NCBI GenBank assembly: GCA_030950085.1
Contig: JAUZRW010000046.1
Span: 1 to 46,354 of the forward strand
DNA length: 46,354 nucleotides
Source of the DNA: Anaerolineae bacterium
Lineage (GTDB): Bacteria > Chloroflexota > Anaerolineae > Aggregatilineales > Phototrophicaceae
Reading direction: 5' to 3'
This document shows positions 32,752 through 42,221 of this stretch, piece after piece. Position 1 is the stretch's first letter. Every line of letters begins with the position of its first letter. The notes below the pieces were generated by a model. The model had not been told where the DNA came from. It did not search any database and was given only the letters and a program-made list of their open reading frames with translations. The position numbers were made by a program, and so were the translations under genes.

Positions 32752-34293
32752 ATGGCTCGATTTTCTCTGTTTCGTCTTTATGGCATCATCACATTATCAT
32801 TTTTACTGGCAGCCTGTAGTGGACAACAAGCCCCTGTACGTGTGACGATTCCACCGACTCAGATTGGGGCAGGTGCGCCTGTTTATACAGCAACAGCAAC
32901 GTTTACTCCTAGCCATACGCCAACACAAACAGCGACCAATACAGCCACCGCAACAGTGACTCCAACTGATACGCCAACGGCAACAGCGACCCATACCGAT
33001 ACACCGACAGCCACAATCACACCGACAAATACAGCGACTTATACACCATCGCCGACAGCTACAATCGCCCTTATGCCAGCGACAGCGATTGATAATGCCT
33101 CTGCGCCGCCTTCAATAGCGATTGCTGCGGCAGGATTCAGTTCAGCAGAGGGTTGGAAATGTGGTGACTTCCCATGCGAAAATGATGTGGATGGTTTTCT
33201 ACAACGAATTCAAGTACCACCCCGCTTTGCCCTGTCGCATGTCGGGCGCTTCCCCGGTCAAGTGAAGCAAATCACCTATGGGACAGATGGGCGTTTATAT
33301 GCCACAGTGCTAGAAAATGGCACGCTATCCGGTGCGGTTTATGTTTTGGATGACGGTATTGCCATTCGTTATAGCGATACCCTACTATCACCTGTTGGAT
33401 TAGCTTTTCAGCCCGGCAGCGATGTCCTCTATGTCAGCGCCCGCACGACACCCGAATCCGGTGGGACATTGTGGCGTATTCTCAGTAATGGCACACAAGA
33501 ACGAGTGATTAATGATTTGCCGTGTTGCTATCAAACTGTCAGGCAGCAAGCAAACGGCATTGTTTTTGGCGCGGATGGCTACCTGTATATGGGAATCGGC
33601 TCATTAACCGACCATGCCGAACCTGATAATCCGCGCATTGCGAACATACGCGATATCTTGCCTACTGAGGCGGCTATCTTGCGGATTAACCCCCATACAG
33701 GCACAGTCGAACCCTATGCACAAGGTTTGCACAATCCATATGATTTAGGCTTCGATAGTCGCGGACAACTTTATGCAACCGATATCGGCTTAATCACGGG
33801 GCAAGGCGATAGGGTGCTAGAAATTAATGAGGGCGCACATTATGGTTGGCCTTTTTATCGCTTACGTGGCTGTGGAGAATGCCCCGGTACACGCGGCACA
33901 CTCGATATTACGCCTGATTTATTGACTCTGCCAGATTATACATTGCCGCATGGCATGGTGGTTTATCAGGGCAACAACTTCCCACAAAATATGCAAAATA
34001 CGCTCTTTGTTGCCTTATGGAATGGCGAAGATTGGGCGCAACGTATCGTTTGGATTGACCCACATGACCCGACCCTCAATAGCGAAGACTATGTTCCGCA
34101 ACCTTTTGTGACAGGCTTGATTCGTCCGATTGATGTCACACTTGCCCCTGATGGTGCATTGATTATCGCCGACTTCAATTATGGGCATATTTGGCGCGTG
34201 ACATATACAGGCGATGATTCCTCTGGGGGCTTTGCTTTACCGACAGCAACAGAAAATGGTTTTGCATTGCCGACAAACACGCCGCAGCCCTAA
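32752..34293 (+). CDS. Lipoprotein with sugar (sorbosone/glucose)-dehydrogenase-like beta-propeller
   Basis: 513 residues from ATG 32752. The signal ends at lipobox LLAAC (about residue 19). A Thr/Pro-rich low-complexity linker runs to about residue 105 (repeats of TATxTPTxTP). The C-terminal 400 residues form a PQQ-dependent sugar-dehydrogenase-like six-bladed propeller: FPGQVKQITYGTDGRLYAT, GADGYLYMGIGSLTDH, EAAILRINPHTGTVEPYAQG and LHNPYDLGFDSRGQLYATDI, then HYGWPFYRLRG. Related proteins oxidise aldoses with PQQ, but many members bind no cofactor. It is attached to the outer leaflet of the membrane. The frame to 32689 is rejected because it would place the signal internally. Confidence 0.85.
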   Translation: MARFSLFRLYGIITLSFLLAACSGQQAPVRVTIPPTQIGAGAPVYTATATFTPSHTPTQTATNTATATVTPTDTPTATATHTDTPTATITPTNTATYTPSPTATIALMPATAIDNASAPPSIAIAAAGFSSAEGWKCGDFPCENDVDGFLQRIQVPPRFALSHVGRFPGQVKQITYGTDGRLYATVLENGTLSGAVYVLDDGIAIRYSDTLLSPVGLAFQPGSDVLYVSARTTPESGGTLWRILSNGTQERVINDLPCCYQTVRQQANGIVFGADGYLYMGIGSLTDHAEPDNPRIANIRDILPTEAAILRINPHTGTVEPYAQGLHNPYDLGFDSRGQLYATDIGLITGQGDRVLEINEGAHYGWPFYRLRGCGECPGTRGTLDITPDLLTLPDYTLPHGMVVYQGNNFPQNMQNTLFVALWNGEDWAQRIVWIDPHDPTLNSEDYVPQPFVTGLIRPIDVTLAPDGALIIADFNYGHIWRVTYTGDDSSGGFALPTATENGFALPTNTPQP

Positions 34294-34301
34294 TGAAATT
34301 A

Positions 34302-35006
34302 TTAACCAGCCGTGCCGCCAACATTTTTGAGATGGTCACGGAAGGTATAAGACGGGTCAGCTTTGCGCTTATCCAGATAGTCATCAAACTTAAATTGCAC
34401 CCGTAAGCTGCGACCTTCATAAATACCAGAAATTTGTTCGCGCTCCACCCGTTGGACTTCTCGCGCTTTGCTAATAACAGCTTCAACATGGGCATAGGCG
34501 ACAAACAAAATACCATCTTCATCACCAAAAACAACATCATCTTGAGTAATACGATGTTCTCCGATAGTTGCCACATTGAGCGCATCTTCTGGACGTTTTG
34601 TGAGTTCTAACGAACCATGTGGACAGCGCCCATACGTAAAAACTGGAAAAGCAATTTTGCGAAGTTCGCCTGTATCTCGGTGGCAACCCCAGACAACAAT
34701 GCCGGATAAGCGTTGTTTATGCGCTTCGACTATGGTTAAATCGCCCACACAAGCGGCATCACTGCGCCCACCATTATCTAATATCAGCACTTCGCCATTT
34801 TCCATGAGGTCAATCGCTTCCAGCACGATATCGACGCTACCATAATATTGTGCAGGGAAGGCACGTCCGGCGAGGCGCATATCCCTCGTGATAGGCATAA
34901 CACCCATTGGCGCGGCGCGTACAGGCAGATTCAGCTTACGGCAGGCATCGGCAATCGCAGGGGTAGCGAGGGTTAGGAAGGCTTCACGTATCTGGTCATT
35001 GTTCAT
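34302..35006 (-). CDS. RraA-like family protein (4-hydroxy-4-methyl-2-oxoglutarate aldolase-like)
   Basis: 234 residues. RraA-fold motifs are visible: LATPAIADACRKL, GEVLILDNGGRSDAACVGDL, VWGCHRDTGELRKIAFPVFT (with the Arg-Asp pair of the active site) and VVFGDEDGILFV (metal-binding Asp). The family includes HMG/CHA aldolases that split 4-hydroxy-4-methyl-2-oxoglutarate or decarboxylate oxaloacetate, and RNase E regulators; the aldolase type is more likely outside Proteobacteria. ATG 35006 has AGAGGA seven bases upstream; the frame to 35096 runs through a terminator hairpin and is rejected. The gene ends 8 bp from the convergent lipoprotein gene stop. Confidence 0.85.
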   Translation of the reverse strand: MNNDQIREAFLTLATPAIADACRKLNLPVRAAPMGVMPITRDMRLAGRAFPAQYYGSVDIVLEAIDLMENGEVLILDNGGRSDAACVGDLTIVEAHKQRLSGIVVWGCHRDTGELRKIAFPVFTYGRCPHGSLELTKRPEDALNVATIGEHRITQDDVVFGDEDGILFVAYAHVEAVISKAREVQRVEREQISGIYEGRSLRVQFKFDDYLDKRKADPSYTFRDHLKNVGGTAG

Positions 35007-35072
35007 GGCGCAATCCTCTAATATTATGAAATGATTCCCTCTATTGTGCCACATCGCCCGTAATCTATAAAC

Positions 35073-35094
35073 CAAAAACCCCTTTCGGGGTTTC
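35073..35094 (-). terminator. Intrinsic terminator, minus strand (after the C39-like gene)
   Basis: AAACCCC (35076-35082), loop TTTC and GGGGTTT (35087-35093) form a perfect hairpin. On the minus strand it is followed by TTTTTGGTTT. It lies 170 bp after the C39-like stop and can end that transcript before rraA-like. Confidence 0.7.
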
Positions 35095-35166
35095 ATTGCA
35101 CCTCACACAAAATTGTAAAGTGAGAATAGAGTCTATAGATTCATCAAAGTCGCTTTGTTAAACAAG
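35076..35166 (+). repeat. Terminator-linked repeat family 3, copy A
   Basis: About 90 bp in direct orientation with 44548-44638. Shared parts are CCCCTTTCGGGGTTT, CCTCACACAAAATTG then AAAGTGAG (a conserved stem CTCAC/GTGAG) and CTTTGTTAAACAAGA. Overall similarity is about 70% by eye. In this copy GATTCATC and GATGAATC form another stem. Confidence 0.6.
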
Positions 35167-35170
35167 ATGA

Positions 35171-35235
35171 ATCACAAAGTCCGAAAATTTTCTTCGCGCC
35201 TTTCCCCCTTTGCATCTTTGCGTTAGGCATTTTAA
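35171..35235. repeat. Short periodic element, GCAAAGATGCAAAG type
   Basis: On the minus strand, AACGCAAAGATGCAAAGGGG and AAAGGCGCGAAG recur. Same kind as 21663-21775 and 23598-23700. Non-coding. Confidence 0.4.
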
Positions 35236-35260
35236 GGGTGGCTAATGTATCAGTGCCAAA

Positions 35261-36394
35261 TTAGCCACCGTCGGCGAGTTGTGACTGTAAGCTGTCGCGT
35301 GCATCAACTGCTGGCAGGAAATTGGCATTAAACGTAATCGCTGCATTGTAATTGCTTAAGGCGCGGCTGTACTCGCCCAAACCCTCGCGTGCTAAACCGC
35401 CATAATAGAAGGTCTCTTCGACAAACTGCCCACCGCCGTCGTTGAGGTTGTTCTGTGCGAGTGCAATCATATCGCTGTAACGTCCGACATTATAATAGGC
35501 TTCAAACATGCCGAACTGATACCATGACATGCGCCACGGCAAACCCAGATTACGGGCTTGGTCATAGGCGACAGCAGCATTGACATATAATTCTTGGGCG
35601 ATGTCACCATTGCCACTTGCTGTTTGTAATTCTGCCAGATGAACAAGATTAGTCCCCATATTGAACCATGCAAAACCATCAGTATCGTCTTCAACAGCCT
35701 CTTGTTGAGCAATCGCAAAAGAATTAGTCGCATTCTGATATTCATCAGCATCACTACCTAGCAACCCTAACAACTCCGCTTCCCGACTCCCATCATATAG
35801 CACGATATAAGTATAATTGAAATGTTGCCAGAACTCTGCAATATGCTCGTAACTATAATTGAGGTTTGCACCTAGATAACTGTCATGGGTGAGGAATGTC
35901 TGCGAGGCATCATCATAACCTGTCAGCAACAAATAATGTCCCATCCAACCCAATCTGTCCGGTTCTGGGTCATAGCCTTCTTCAATGATGACCGGAAAAC
36001 CATTCACTAGGAGAGACTTCATCAATTGCAGTGTGCCGCCAGAACGTGTCATCGCAAAGACAGGGATTTCTGGCACTTGTGTATTGACAAATTCAACCAT
36101 CTGCCACGGACTCACATTTTTATCTTCACTATCTGGCTTGAGCCAATTTGCCGCCCGTGTTTGATTGTTAGAATAGCCAAAAAATGTCAGTGCATTGGTA
36201 ATCGTTGCTGGTCCACAATTATTCCAGCCTTGATATTCAAAGCCAAAACCTTGTAAATAATATGATGCCGGTAAAGGCACAGCCGATGCGTCTGTGGTGC
36301 TTGTATCGCTTGTATCATCTTGTGCCATTACACTAAAAGCAGAGAACAGTGCAATTAGCATCAAAATGGCAACGCGCAAAATTGTCTTATTCAT
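35261..36394 (-). CDS. Secreted C39-like cysteine peptidase with C-terminal TPR-like repeats
   Basis: 377 residues. The first 24 residues form a signal peptide (NKTILRVAILMLIALFSAFS, cleavage near MAQ). The C39-type domain (about 45-200) has GWNNCGPATI giving Cys60, MGHYLLLTGYD giving His153 and THDSYLG giving Asp171, so the triad is complete. Residues about 230-370 are helical with TPR-like units (AWFNMGTNLVHLAEL; ALSNYNAAITFN). Many C39-like proteins are non-bacteriocin peptidases or tethered housekeeping proteases; no transporter is nearby. The start ATG 36394 has AGGA at 10 nt. The frame to 36451 would push the signal peptide inside. Confidence 0.85.
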   Translation of the reverse strand: MNKTILRVAILMLIALFSAFSVMAQDDTSDTSTTDASAVPLPASYYLQGFGFEYQGWNNCGPATITNALTFFGYSNNQTRAANWLKPDSEDKNVSPWQMVEFVNTQVPEIPVFAMTRSGGTLQLMKSLLVNGFPVIIEEGYDPEPDRLGWMGHYLLLTGYDDASQTFLTHDSYLGANLNYSYEHIAEFWQHFNYTYIVLYDGSREAELLGLLGSDADEYQNATNSFAIAQQEAVEDDTDGFAWFNMGTNLVHLAELQTASGNGDIAQELYVNAAVAYDQARNLGLPWRMSWYQFGMFEAYYNVGRYSDMIALAQNNLNDGGGQFVEETFYYGGLAREGLGEYSRALSNYNAAITFNANFLPAVDARDSLQSQLADGG

Positions 36395-36540
36395 AATGGA
36401 TGCGTCCTTTATGCTTACGTCTTGCCTTGTATTATATAGTTTTTGTGTCAAATGAGAATGTGTGCTAGGCTACGCTTCCCTGACGCTTTGGCAATGATAG
36501 CGGACAAATCTTGCGTGATTATGTCGTTTCGCACAGTAGA

Positions 36541-36568
36541 AAACAAAAAAGGTGAGCCGTAGCCCACC
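36541..36568 (-). terminator. Intrinsic terminator after the doxX-like gene
   Basis: Read on the minus strand: GGTGGGC, loop TACG, GCTCACC, then TTTTTTGTTTT. A strong classic terminator 27 bp after the stop at 36595. Confidence 0.85.
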
Positions 36569-36594
36569 CTCCGAAATTGTGATACTGATTTACG

Positions 36595-37203
36595 TCAGTC
36601 ACCTGCGCCTGCCGGAAGTCGTTGATGATTGTCGTCTGCTTCCTCAACAAATTGGTTGCGCTTCCATGGTGTCCCTATCCAATTGAGTAGGAAGTAATCC
36701 GCACCGATGAAACCTGCTGTCTTCCATGCTAAGATAAGCAGTATGGCGAGAATGAACAGCACCGGGTTTGTGCTGGCGCTACCTGCCATCATGAAATTGA
36801 AGTTCATCAATGCGCCGAAGAAAGCAGCGACACCGACGAATGCACCAATAATTAGACCAATACCGACAAGGAATTCGCCATAGGCAATCAGCTTGCCGAA
36901 CAATACATAGGCTTCATTGTCCAGTAGATATTGGATGAAGCTACGATACCAATCAAAGGCAATGGCGGCGCGACCACTTTCGGGAACAATGATTACCCGT
37001 TCCCAATAACCTTGGATGCTTGCGCCTGTGCTTGTCCAACCTTCTGCACCGATTTTGTGCCAACCTGCCTCTAACCATTCCCAACCAAGCCAGAGCCGTA
37101 TCACCAACCACACCACTGACATACGGGCATCGGTGAACAAGAACTTGGTGAAGCTAGGGTCTTCAATCACACGTTTCTGTTTACGGGATAAAAGCTCTAA
37201 CAT
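36595..37203 (-). CDS. DoxX family membrane protein
   Basis: 202 residues with four membrane helices. The first contains VWLVIRLWLGWEWLEAGWHK, the typical DoxX/MauE-like entry; later segments include GEFLVGIGLIIGAFVGVAAF and NPVLFILAILLILAWKTAGF. A periplasmic-facing loop (YWERVIIVPESGRAAIAFDW) sits between helices 1 and 2. Family roles include thiosulfate:quinone oxidoreductase subunits and redox- or surfactant-linked membrane proteins; here unspecified. AGAGGA lies ten bases before the ATG and a strong terminator follows the stop, so the gene is likely monocistronic. Confidence 0.82.
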   Translation of the reverse strand: MLELLSRKQKRVIEDPSFTKFLFTDARMSVVWLVIRLWLGWEWLEAGWHKIGAEGWTSTGASIQGYWERVIIVPESGRAAIAFDWYRSFIQYLLDNEAYVLFGKLIAYGEFLVGIGLIIGAFVGVAAFFGALMNFNFMMAGSASTNPVLFILAILLILAWKTAGFIGADYFLLNWIGTPWKRNQFVEEADDNHQRLPAGAGD

Positions 37204-37543
37204 GATGTTGTCCTCTCTAGTCTTCTTCTTCCCCCGAAGGGCTGTTTTTTCTTCTTGCCTTTATTGTAAAGTTTTGTAGAATATTTTACTGATGCCGAAT
37301 GTCATCGTGTGATGTGTCATTTGTAACAATTTAGGACTTACGCAGTTGACTGTTATTTTCGGGCGCACACGCGGGTACGCCCCTAGAAAAGCACGACATT
37401 TTAGACGAAATAGGATTTGTTTTAGATTTTGCACCAACTTGAAATGCACCCTGGCATCGTCTTCACCTTCTCAATTTTTGTTAAATAGAGTACACTATAT
37501 CTTCCCCCTATAACAGACATTTTGAGGACAATACGGACTGATT
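37204..37543. other. Intergenic region, 340 bp, between doxX-like and mfd
   Basis: Contains repeat family 2 copy B (37361-37451) and, close to mfd, a TTCTCA ... TACACT pair at about 37468/37491 that may be the mfd promoter. No open frame of interest was seen. Confidence 0.5.
37361..37451 (-). repeat. Interspersed repeat family 2, copy B (inverted relative to 31285-31375)
   Basis: The 91-bp sequence begins with core GGGCGCACACGCGGGTACGC then CCC and ends at ATGCACCC. Eight mismatches to copy A were counted. Lies in non-coding DNA, 90 bp before mfd. Confidence 0.8.
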
Positions 37544-40500
37544 ATGCAACTGATTGGACTCACTGACCTGCTGCGCGAAAGTGCTATTTATCGTGATGTA
37601 TTGGCGCGTTTGGGTGCTGATGACTCGCAAAATCTCAATGTGCTTCGTTCCGCACGCCCATTTCTGCTGGCATCAGTGGCAAAAGATTGGGATGGTGCGA
37701 TTCTCTATCTGACAGCACGCGGCAAACGTACTTATAATGTTGCCGAGCAACTGCCTGTTTGGTTAGACGATGAAGCGCGGATTTATCGTTTTGCCGAACC
37801 AACACCGATGTTTTATGACCGTCTACCGTGGGACACTACGATTGTCCGCGAACGGCTGGAGACACTCCACGCCCTATTATCTGCGGATGAGTCAAATTCA
37901 AAACCGATTGTCATTGCCTCTGCACGCGCTCTGATGCAGCGTACTATGCCCGTGAATCAATTTCGCAAGCGCACACAATCGCTCGAAATTGGGCAACGTC
38001 ATCAAATTAATGCTCTGATTCAATCATGGCTTGCGCTGGGTTATGAACCCGTCACGATGGTTACAGAGTCGGGGACATTCTCGCGGCGTGGCGGTATTGT
38101 CGATATTTTCCCTGTGGCATCTAATTTGCCTGTTCGGATTGAATTTTTTGATGATGAACTCGATACTTTCCGCAAATTCAGTCCGGCGACTCAACTCACA
38201 GTCGAAACAGTGAAACAAGTCACCATCATTCCAGCGCGAGAAGTTCTGCCAGAGTGGATGCCAAATGCCGCAAAATATCTCCAAAAGTGGTTCGATTCCT
38301 TGGCGGATAGTGCCGATGTTAGTCGTTTGCAGGGTGATTATGATGCCATGCTACAGGGGCAAGCCTTTCCCTACTTAGAACATTATTTGCCCTATGTGGT
38401 CGATAATCCAGTCAGTATTCTTGATTATGCTCCACCGAATACGCTGCTTGTGGTCGAAGATATAGACGATTTGCAGCATATGGTAGAACAACTCGCGCAT
38501 GAGGCAGAGGCTAATCGCGCAACGAATCAAGAAGCGCATCAACTCCCTGATGATGCGCCCTTGCCCTATGTCGAATGGGATATCTTAGCGTCGGATTTGG
38601 AACATGCCAAAGTATTAACGCTAGACACAGTAGGGGCGAATGGCAATACGCCCAATGATAATATTTCGCCTCGTTTATTCCGACCCGGTGAGCGTTTCGG
38701 TGGACAATTACGCCCGACTCTGACTCACATCCGCGAACGTCATAAGGCAGGTGAGCAAATTGTCGTCATCACGCAGCAAGTCCCACGCCTCGAAAATTTA
38801 TGGTATGAACAAGATGCCTCAGATTATCTGCCAAAAGCCGAGTCAATACTTGAAAAACGGACTGCTAGTCATCTCGCTTTCATCACAGGCGAACTGAGCG
38901 AAGGTTGGACACTCGATGCAGGCAAAACGACACTCCACCTTATCACCGATAGAGAAATTTTCGGTTGGTCGCGCCCCGAACCCCGTCGTCGTAAAGCGAG
39001 TAAACGCGGTGCGAATCGTCTGCCGGAAAGTGATTATAGTGATTGGCAAGACGGCAATTATGTCGTTCATGTCGATTATGGAATCGGGCGTTTTCAGGGC
39101 ATGGGCAAGCGCACGATGGATGGCACAGAGCGCGAGTATCTGCTGGTAGAATATGCCAAAAATGGCTTGCTCTTCGTGCCGATTCATCAATCTGACCGTC
39201 TCACACGCTATGTCGGTCCCGATGAGAGACCGCCCAAACTCAATACGATGGGCAAGCAAGACGCATGGACGCGCACCAAAGAAAAAGCGAAGAAAAATGC
39301 TGTCGAAGAGGCGAAAGAACTCCTAGAAATCTATGCCGAACGTGCTAAAGCAGCCGGCTTCAATTATGCACCGGATTCGGCATGGCAACATGAACTTGAA
39401 GCCTCATTTCCGTATGTCGAAACCGAAGACCAACTGCGCGTCATTCGAGAAGTCAAGCAAGATATGCAAACGTCTATGCCGATGGATAGGCTGGTGTGTG
39501 GTGATGTCGGTTATGGCAAAACCGAAGTCGCAATACGGGCAGCTTTCAAAGCGGTGATGGATGGCAAACAAGTCGCTGTACTTGTCCCGACAACCGTATT
39601 GGCAAATCAACATTTTGAGACCTTTCGTCGCCGTATGGAGCAGTTTCCAGTCAAAATTGAAATGCTTTCACGCTTCCGTACTAAAGCTGAACAGAGCAAA
39701 ATCTTGACTGACCTCGCCAATGGCAAAGTCGATATTATCATCGGCACGCATCGCATTTTGAGCAAAGATATCACACTAGAAAATCTCGGACTGGTCATCA
39801 TAGATGAAGAACAACGTTTCGGTGTCAAGCACAAAGAGCATTTCAAGAAGCTACGGGCAAATGTCGATATTCTGACACTGACAGCGACTCCGATTCCGCG
39901 CACCCTATATATGAGCATGTCCGGCGTGCGCGATATCAGCATGTTACAGACTGCGCCAGAAGACCGCGTGCCTGTGATTACACAGTTCGGCGCATTTGAC
40001 CCCAAACTCACGCGCCAAGCGATTCTGCGTGAAATTGATAGGGGCGGGCAAGTTTTCGTGATTCATAATCGTGTCAAGAGCATTGACCAATTGCGCGATA
40101 AATTAGAGCAAATTGTCCCCGAAGCGAGTATCATCATTGCACATGGTCAAATGAGTGGGCGACAGTTAGAGCAAAAAATCAGCGCCTTCAGCAAGGGCGA
40201 ATACGATATTCTGCTGGCAACAAGCATCATCGAAAATGGAATCGACATGCCTAATGTCAACACCCTGATTGTCGATAGAGCCGATTGGTTCGGCATGGCG
40301 CAGTTGTATCAGATTCGCGGACGTGTCGGGCGTAGTGCCACCCAAGCCTATGCTTATTTTTTCCATGCTGGCGGCAAAAAGCTCAATGAAGAGGCTCGCG
40401 CACGCTTAGAAACACTAGCAGAATATACCGAACTCGGCAGTGGTTTCCAGATTAGTGTGCGTGATTTGGAGCTACGCGGTGCAGGTGACATTCTCAGTAC

Positions 40501-41059
40501 ACGACAAACAGGACAAGTCGCCTTAATTGGTCTCCAACTCTATACGCAACTGTTGCAACAAGCTGTCGCTGACCTCAAGGGTGATGTGGACGGTGTAGCG
40601 CAGCCGACTTATGCCCAAGAGCGCGTCATCATTGATTTGCCACTTGCGGCGTATATTCCGTCTGATTGGATTGCAGAAATGGCACTGCGTTTGCAACTCT
40701 ATCGGCGTATCGGCAGTCTACAAACCATAGACGATGTCGAGCAAATCGTCCAAGAACTCCGAGACCGCTTCGGCATTTTACCGAATGCAGTCGAAGGCTT
40801 GCTCTATCAGATTCAAGTCAAGCTACTCGCGGCGAGTATCAATGCAACGGCGGTGATAAAACCGCGTCAGCATGTGCTGATTAAAGTACCATGGCTGATG
40901 GCAGTAGACCGTGAGGCTCTCGCATTGCAATTAGGCGACAACATAGAAGTGAGCCGCACGGCTATCGAAATCCTCTTTGATGATGAATTGTGGCAACTGC
41001 GCTTGCTGGATATCCTCAAAGAGTTGAAAGCCGGTGTGCCAGAACAAGTCGGGGTGTAG
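37544..41059 (+). CDS. mfd: Transcription-repair coupling factor Mfd
   Basis: 1171 residues, normal length. N-terminal UvrB-like domains (about 1-330), including RKRTQSLEIGQRHQINALIQ. RNA-polymerase-interacting CarD-like domain at about 495-560 (VVHVDYGIGRFQGMGKRTMD; LLFVPIHQSDRLTRYVG). Helicase with Walker A GDVGYGKTEVAIRAAF (about 652), Walker B IIDEEQRFGVKHKEHFK (about 754), TLTATPIPRTLYMSMSGVRD, then QIRGRVGRS and the C-terminal TRCF domain (about 1010-1110). It displaces stalled RNA polymerase and recruits UvrA for repair. Acts alone on the plus strand. Confidence 0.97.
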   Translation: MQLIGLTDLLRESAIYRDVLARLGADDSQNLNVLRSARPFLLASVAKDWDGAILYLTARGKRTYNVAEQLPVWLDDEARIYRFAEPTPMFYDRLPWDTTIVRERLETLHALLSADESNSKPIVIASARALMQRTMPVNQFRKRTQSLEIGQRHQINALIQSWLALGYEPVTMVTESGTFSRRGGIVDIFPVASNLPVRIEFFDDELDTFRKFSPATQLTVETVKQVTIIPAREVLPEWMPNAAKYLQKWFDSLADSADVSRLQGDYDAMLQGQAFPYLEHYLPYVVDNPVSILDYAPPNTLLVVEDIDDLQHMVEQLAHEAEANRATNQEAHQLPDDAPLPYVEWDILASDLEHAKVLTLDTVGANGNTPNDNISPRLFRPGERFGGQLRPTLTHIRERHKAGEQIVVITQQVPRLENLWYEQDASDYLPKAESILEKRTASHLAFITGELSEGWTLDAGKTTLHLITDREIFGWSRPEPRRRKASKRGANRLPESDYSDWQDGNYVVHVDYGIGRFQGMGKRTMDGTEREYLLVEYAKNGLLFVPIHQSDRLTRYVGPDERPPKLNTMGKQDAWTRTKEKAKKNAVEEAKELLEIYAERAKAAGFNYAPDSAWQHELEASFPYVETEDQLRVIREVKQDMQTSMPMDRLVCGDVGYGKTEVAIRAAFKAVMDGKQVAVLVPTTVLANQHFETFRRRMEQFPVKIEMLSRFRTKAEQSKILTDLANGKVDIIIGTHRILSKDITLENLGLVIIDEEQRFGVKHKEHFKKLRANVDILTLTATPIPRTLYMSMSGVRDISMLQTAPEDRVPVITQFGAFDPKLTRQAILREIDRGGQVFVIHNRVKSIDQLRDKLEQIVPEASIIIAHGQMSGRQLEQKISAFSKGEYDILLATSIIENGIDMPNVNTLIVDRADWFGMAQLYQIRGRVGRSATQAYAYFFHAGGKKLNEEARARLETLAEYTELGSGFQISVRDLELRGAGDILSTRQTGQVALIGLQLYTQLLQQAVADLKGDVDGVAQPTYAQERVIIDLPLAAYIPSDWIAEMALRLQLYRRIGSLQTIDDVEQIVQELRDRFGILPNAVEGLLYQIQVKLLAASINATAVIKPRQHVLIKVPWLMAVDREALALQLGDNIEVSRTAIEILFDDELWQLRLLDILKELKAGVPEQVGV

Positions 41060-41082
41060 TGTATTGACGACTATTCGCCCGA

Positions 41083-42087
41083 TTATTCGCTGGCTTCGGA
41101 TGTTGCCTCTGCTTCAGGATTTGTAGTACCCGATAGCAGAGCATCAATCGTGAACCCACCCTCAAAAACAAGTAATTCATCGCTGCGTGCGCGAATACCT
41201 TCTAGTGTGCCGTCGAGAATAGTCACATAAGAAACCCCGTCCACGATGCGTGCCACACCCCGTAAAACAGCGCCTGTCGCCGATGTGCCATCTTGGAAAT
41301 CAATCGTCACCACCGTAAAGCGGTCAAAGACGTCGACTTCTACAGCGTCGGCATCATAAGCGAAGTCTTCATCAGAGAGAACTTGAGAGAGAACTTGAGA
41401 GAGAACTTGTCCCATAATCTGAACAATAGCTGACTCGCCATCATCGGTATCGACTGTTCCGATATAGACAATAATTTGATTGCCTGGGCTGCTGATTGTC
41501 GTGATATTATCATCTGTTTCACTTGTCCAACTATCTGGCACTGAAATTTCGTACCCCTCAGCCTCATTCGCTATTATTGTGACAGGCGCAACAGAATTAA
41601 GCACCGCAAAAAAGACTTCGGCATGGAGCAAGTCATAAAAAATTTGGTTGGTTTGCATCATCACGATATATAAACGGTCATCCGCTTCGGCAAGAGCAAT
41701 ATCAATCTGTAAGGTCTGATTACTGATAGCGCGTTCAATTTTGTAGATTGACCATGATAGCGCGTCTGTTTCAATACTATCAATTGACGACGGTGGGGCA
41801 TCTAACAAGAATTGTTGTGCGATGTTTTCCAGCATATCATTTCGTGATATATCATCAGTTGCTTGAATAATTAGTGCTGTGCGGTCTAATGGGTCACGAC
41901 TACGGAGATAGACACCTGAATTGGGGGCTGTTTCGCGCCAATTTTGTGGACGCAAGCCTTGTACTGCAAAAAGTGGGTTCACAAACTTTTCGAGATTAAT
42001 CTCATCATTGCCGAATTGGGCAGAAGTCGGAAAGGCTATCATGAACAGCAGTGTCAATAACAGAATCCGCCAGAATTGTTTTAACAT
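41083..42087 (-). CDS. Secreted protein of unknown function with tandem LSQV repeat
   Basis: 334 residues with a signal peptide (LKQFWRILLLTLLFMIAFPT, cleavage near SAQ). Two similar alpha/beta-like halves (about 40-160 and 180-310), each with a strand such as LIIQATDD or IIVYIGTVDTDDG; the pattern resembles PsbP- or SRPBCC-like secreted proteins but no family is certain. Three 12-bp units at 41375-41410 encode QVLSQVLSQVLS. Ends in a Glu/Ser tail (ATSEASE). It converges on mfd, 23 bp from its stop. Confidence 0.62.
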   Translation of the reverse strand: MLKQFWRILLLTLLFMIAFPTSAQFGNDEINLEKFVNPLFAVQGLRPQNWRETAPNSGVYLRSRDPLDRTALIIQATDDISRNDMLENIAQQFLLDAPPSSIDSIETDALSWSIYKIERAISNQTLQIDIALAEADDRLYIVMMQTNQIFYDLLHAEVFFAVLNSVAPVTIIANEAEGYEISVPDSWTSETDDNITTISSPGNQIIVYIGTVDTDDGESAIVQIMGQVLSQVLSQVLSDEDFAYDADAVEVDVFDRFTVVTIDFQDGTSATGAVLRGVARIVDGVSYVTILDGTLEGIRARSDELLVFEGGFTIDALLSGTTNPEAEATSEASE

Positions 42088-42221
42088 TCAATGTTCCTCA
42101 ATGTCGATATGATTACTTTAATTGTCATAGGCAAAATCTATCAGGAATAAACAATGCAAACAAGATGTAACTATATCATAACGAGAAAAATGATAGAAAA
42201 ACGCTGTTACGGCGCGATTGT

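Noticed and set aside
35007-35096. 30-residue extension of the RraA-like gene
   Set aside because: It would translate through the terminator hairpin at 35073-35094 and repeat family 3; ATG 35006 has a good ribosome site.
38843-40011. Antisense frames of 130-138 codons in mfd
   Set aside because: Shadows of mfd; no motif or ribosome site.
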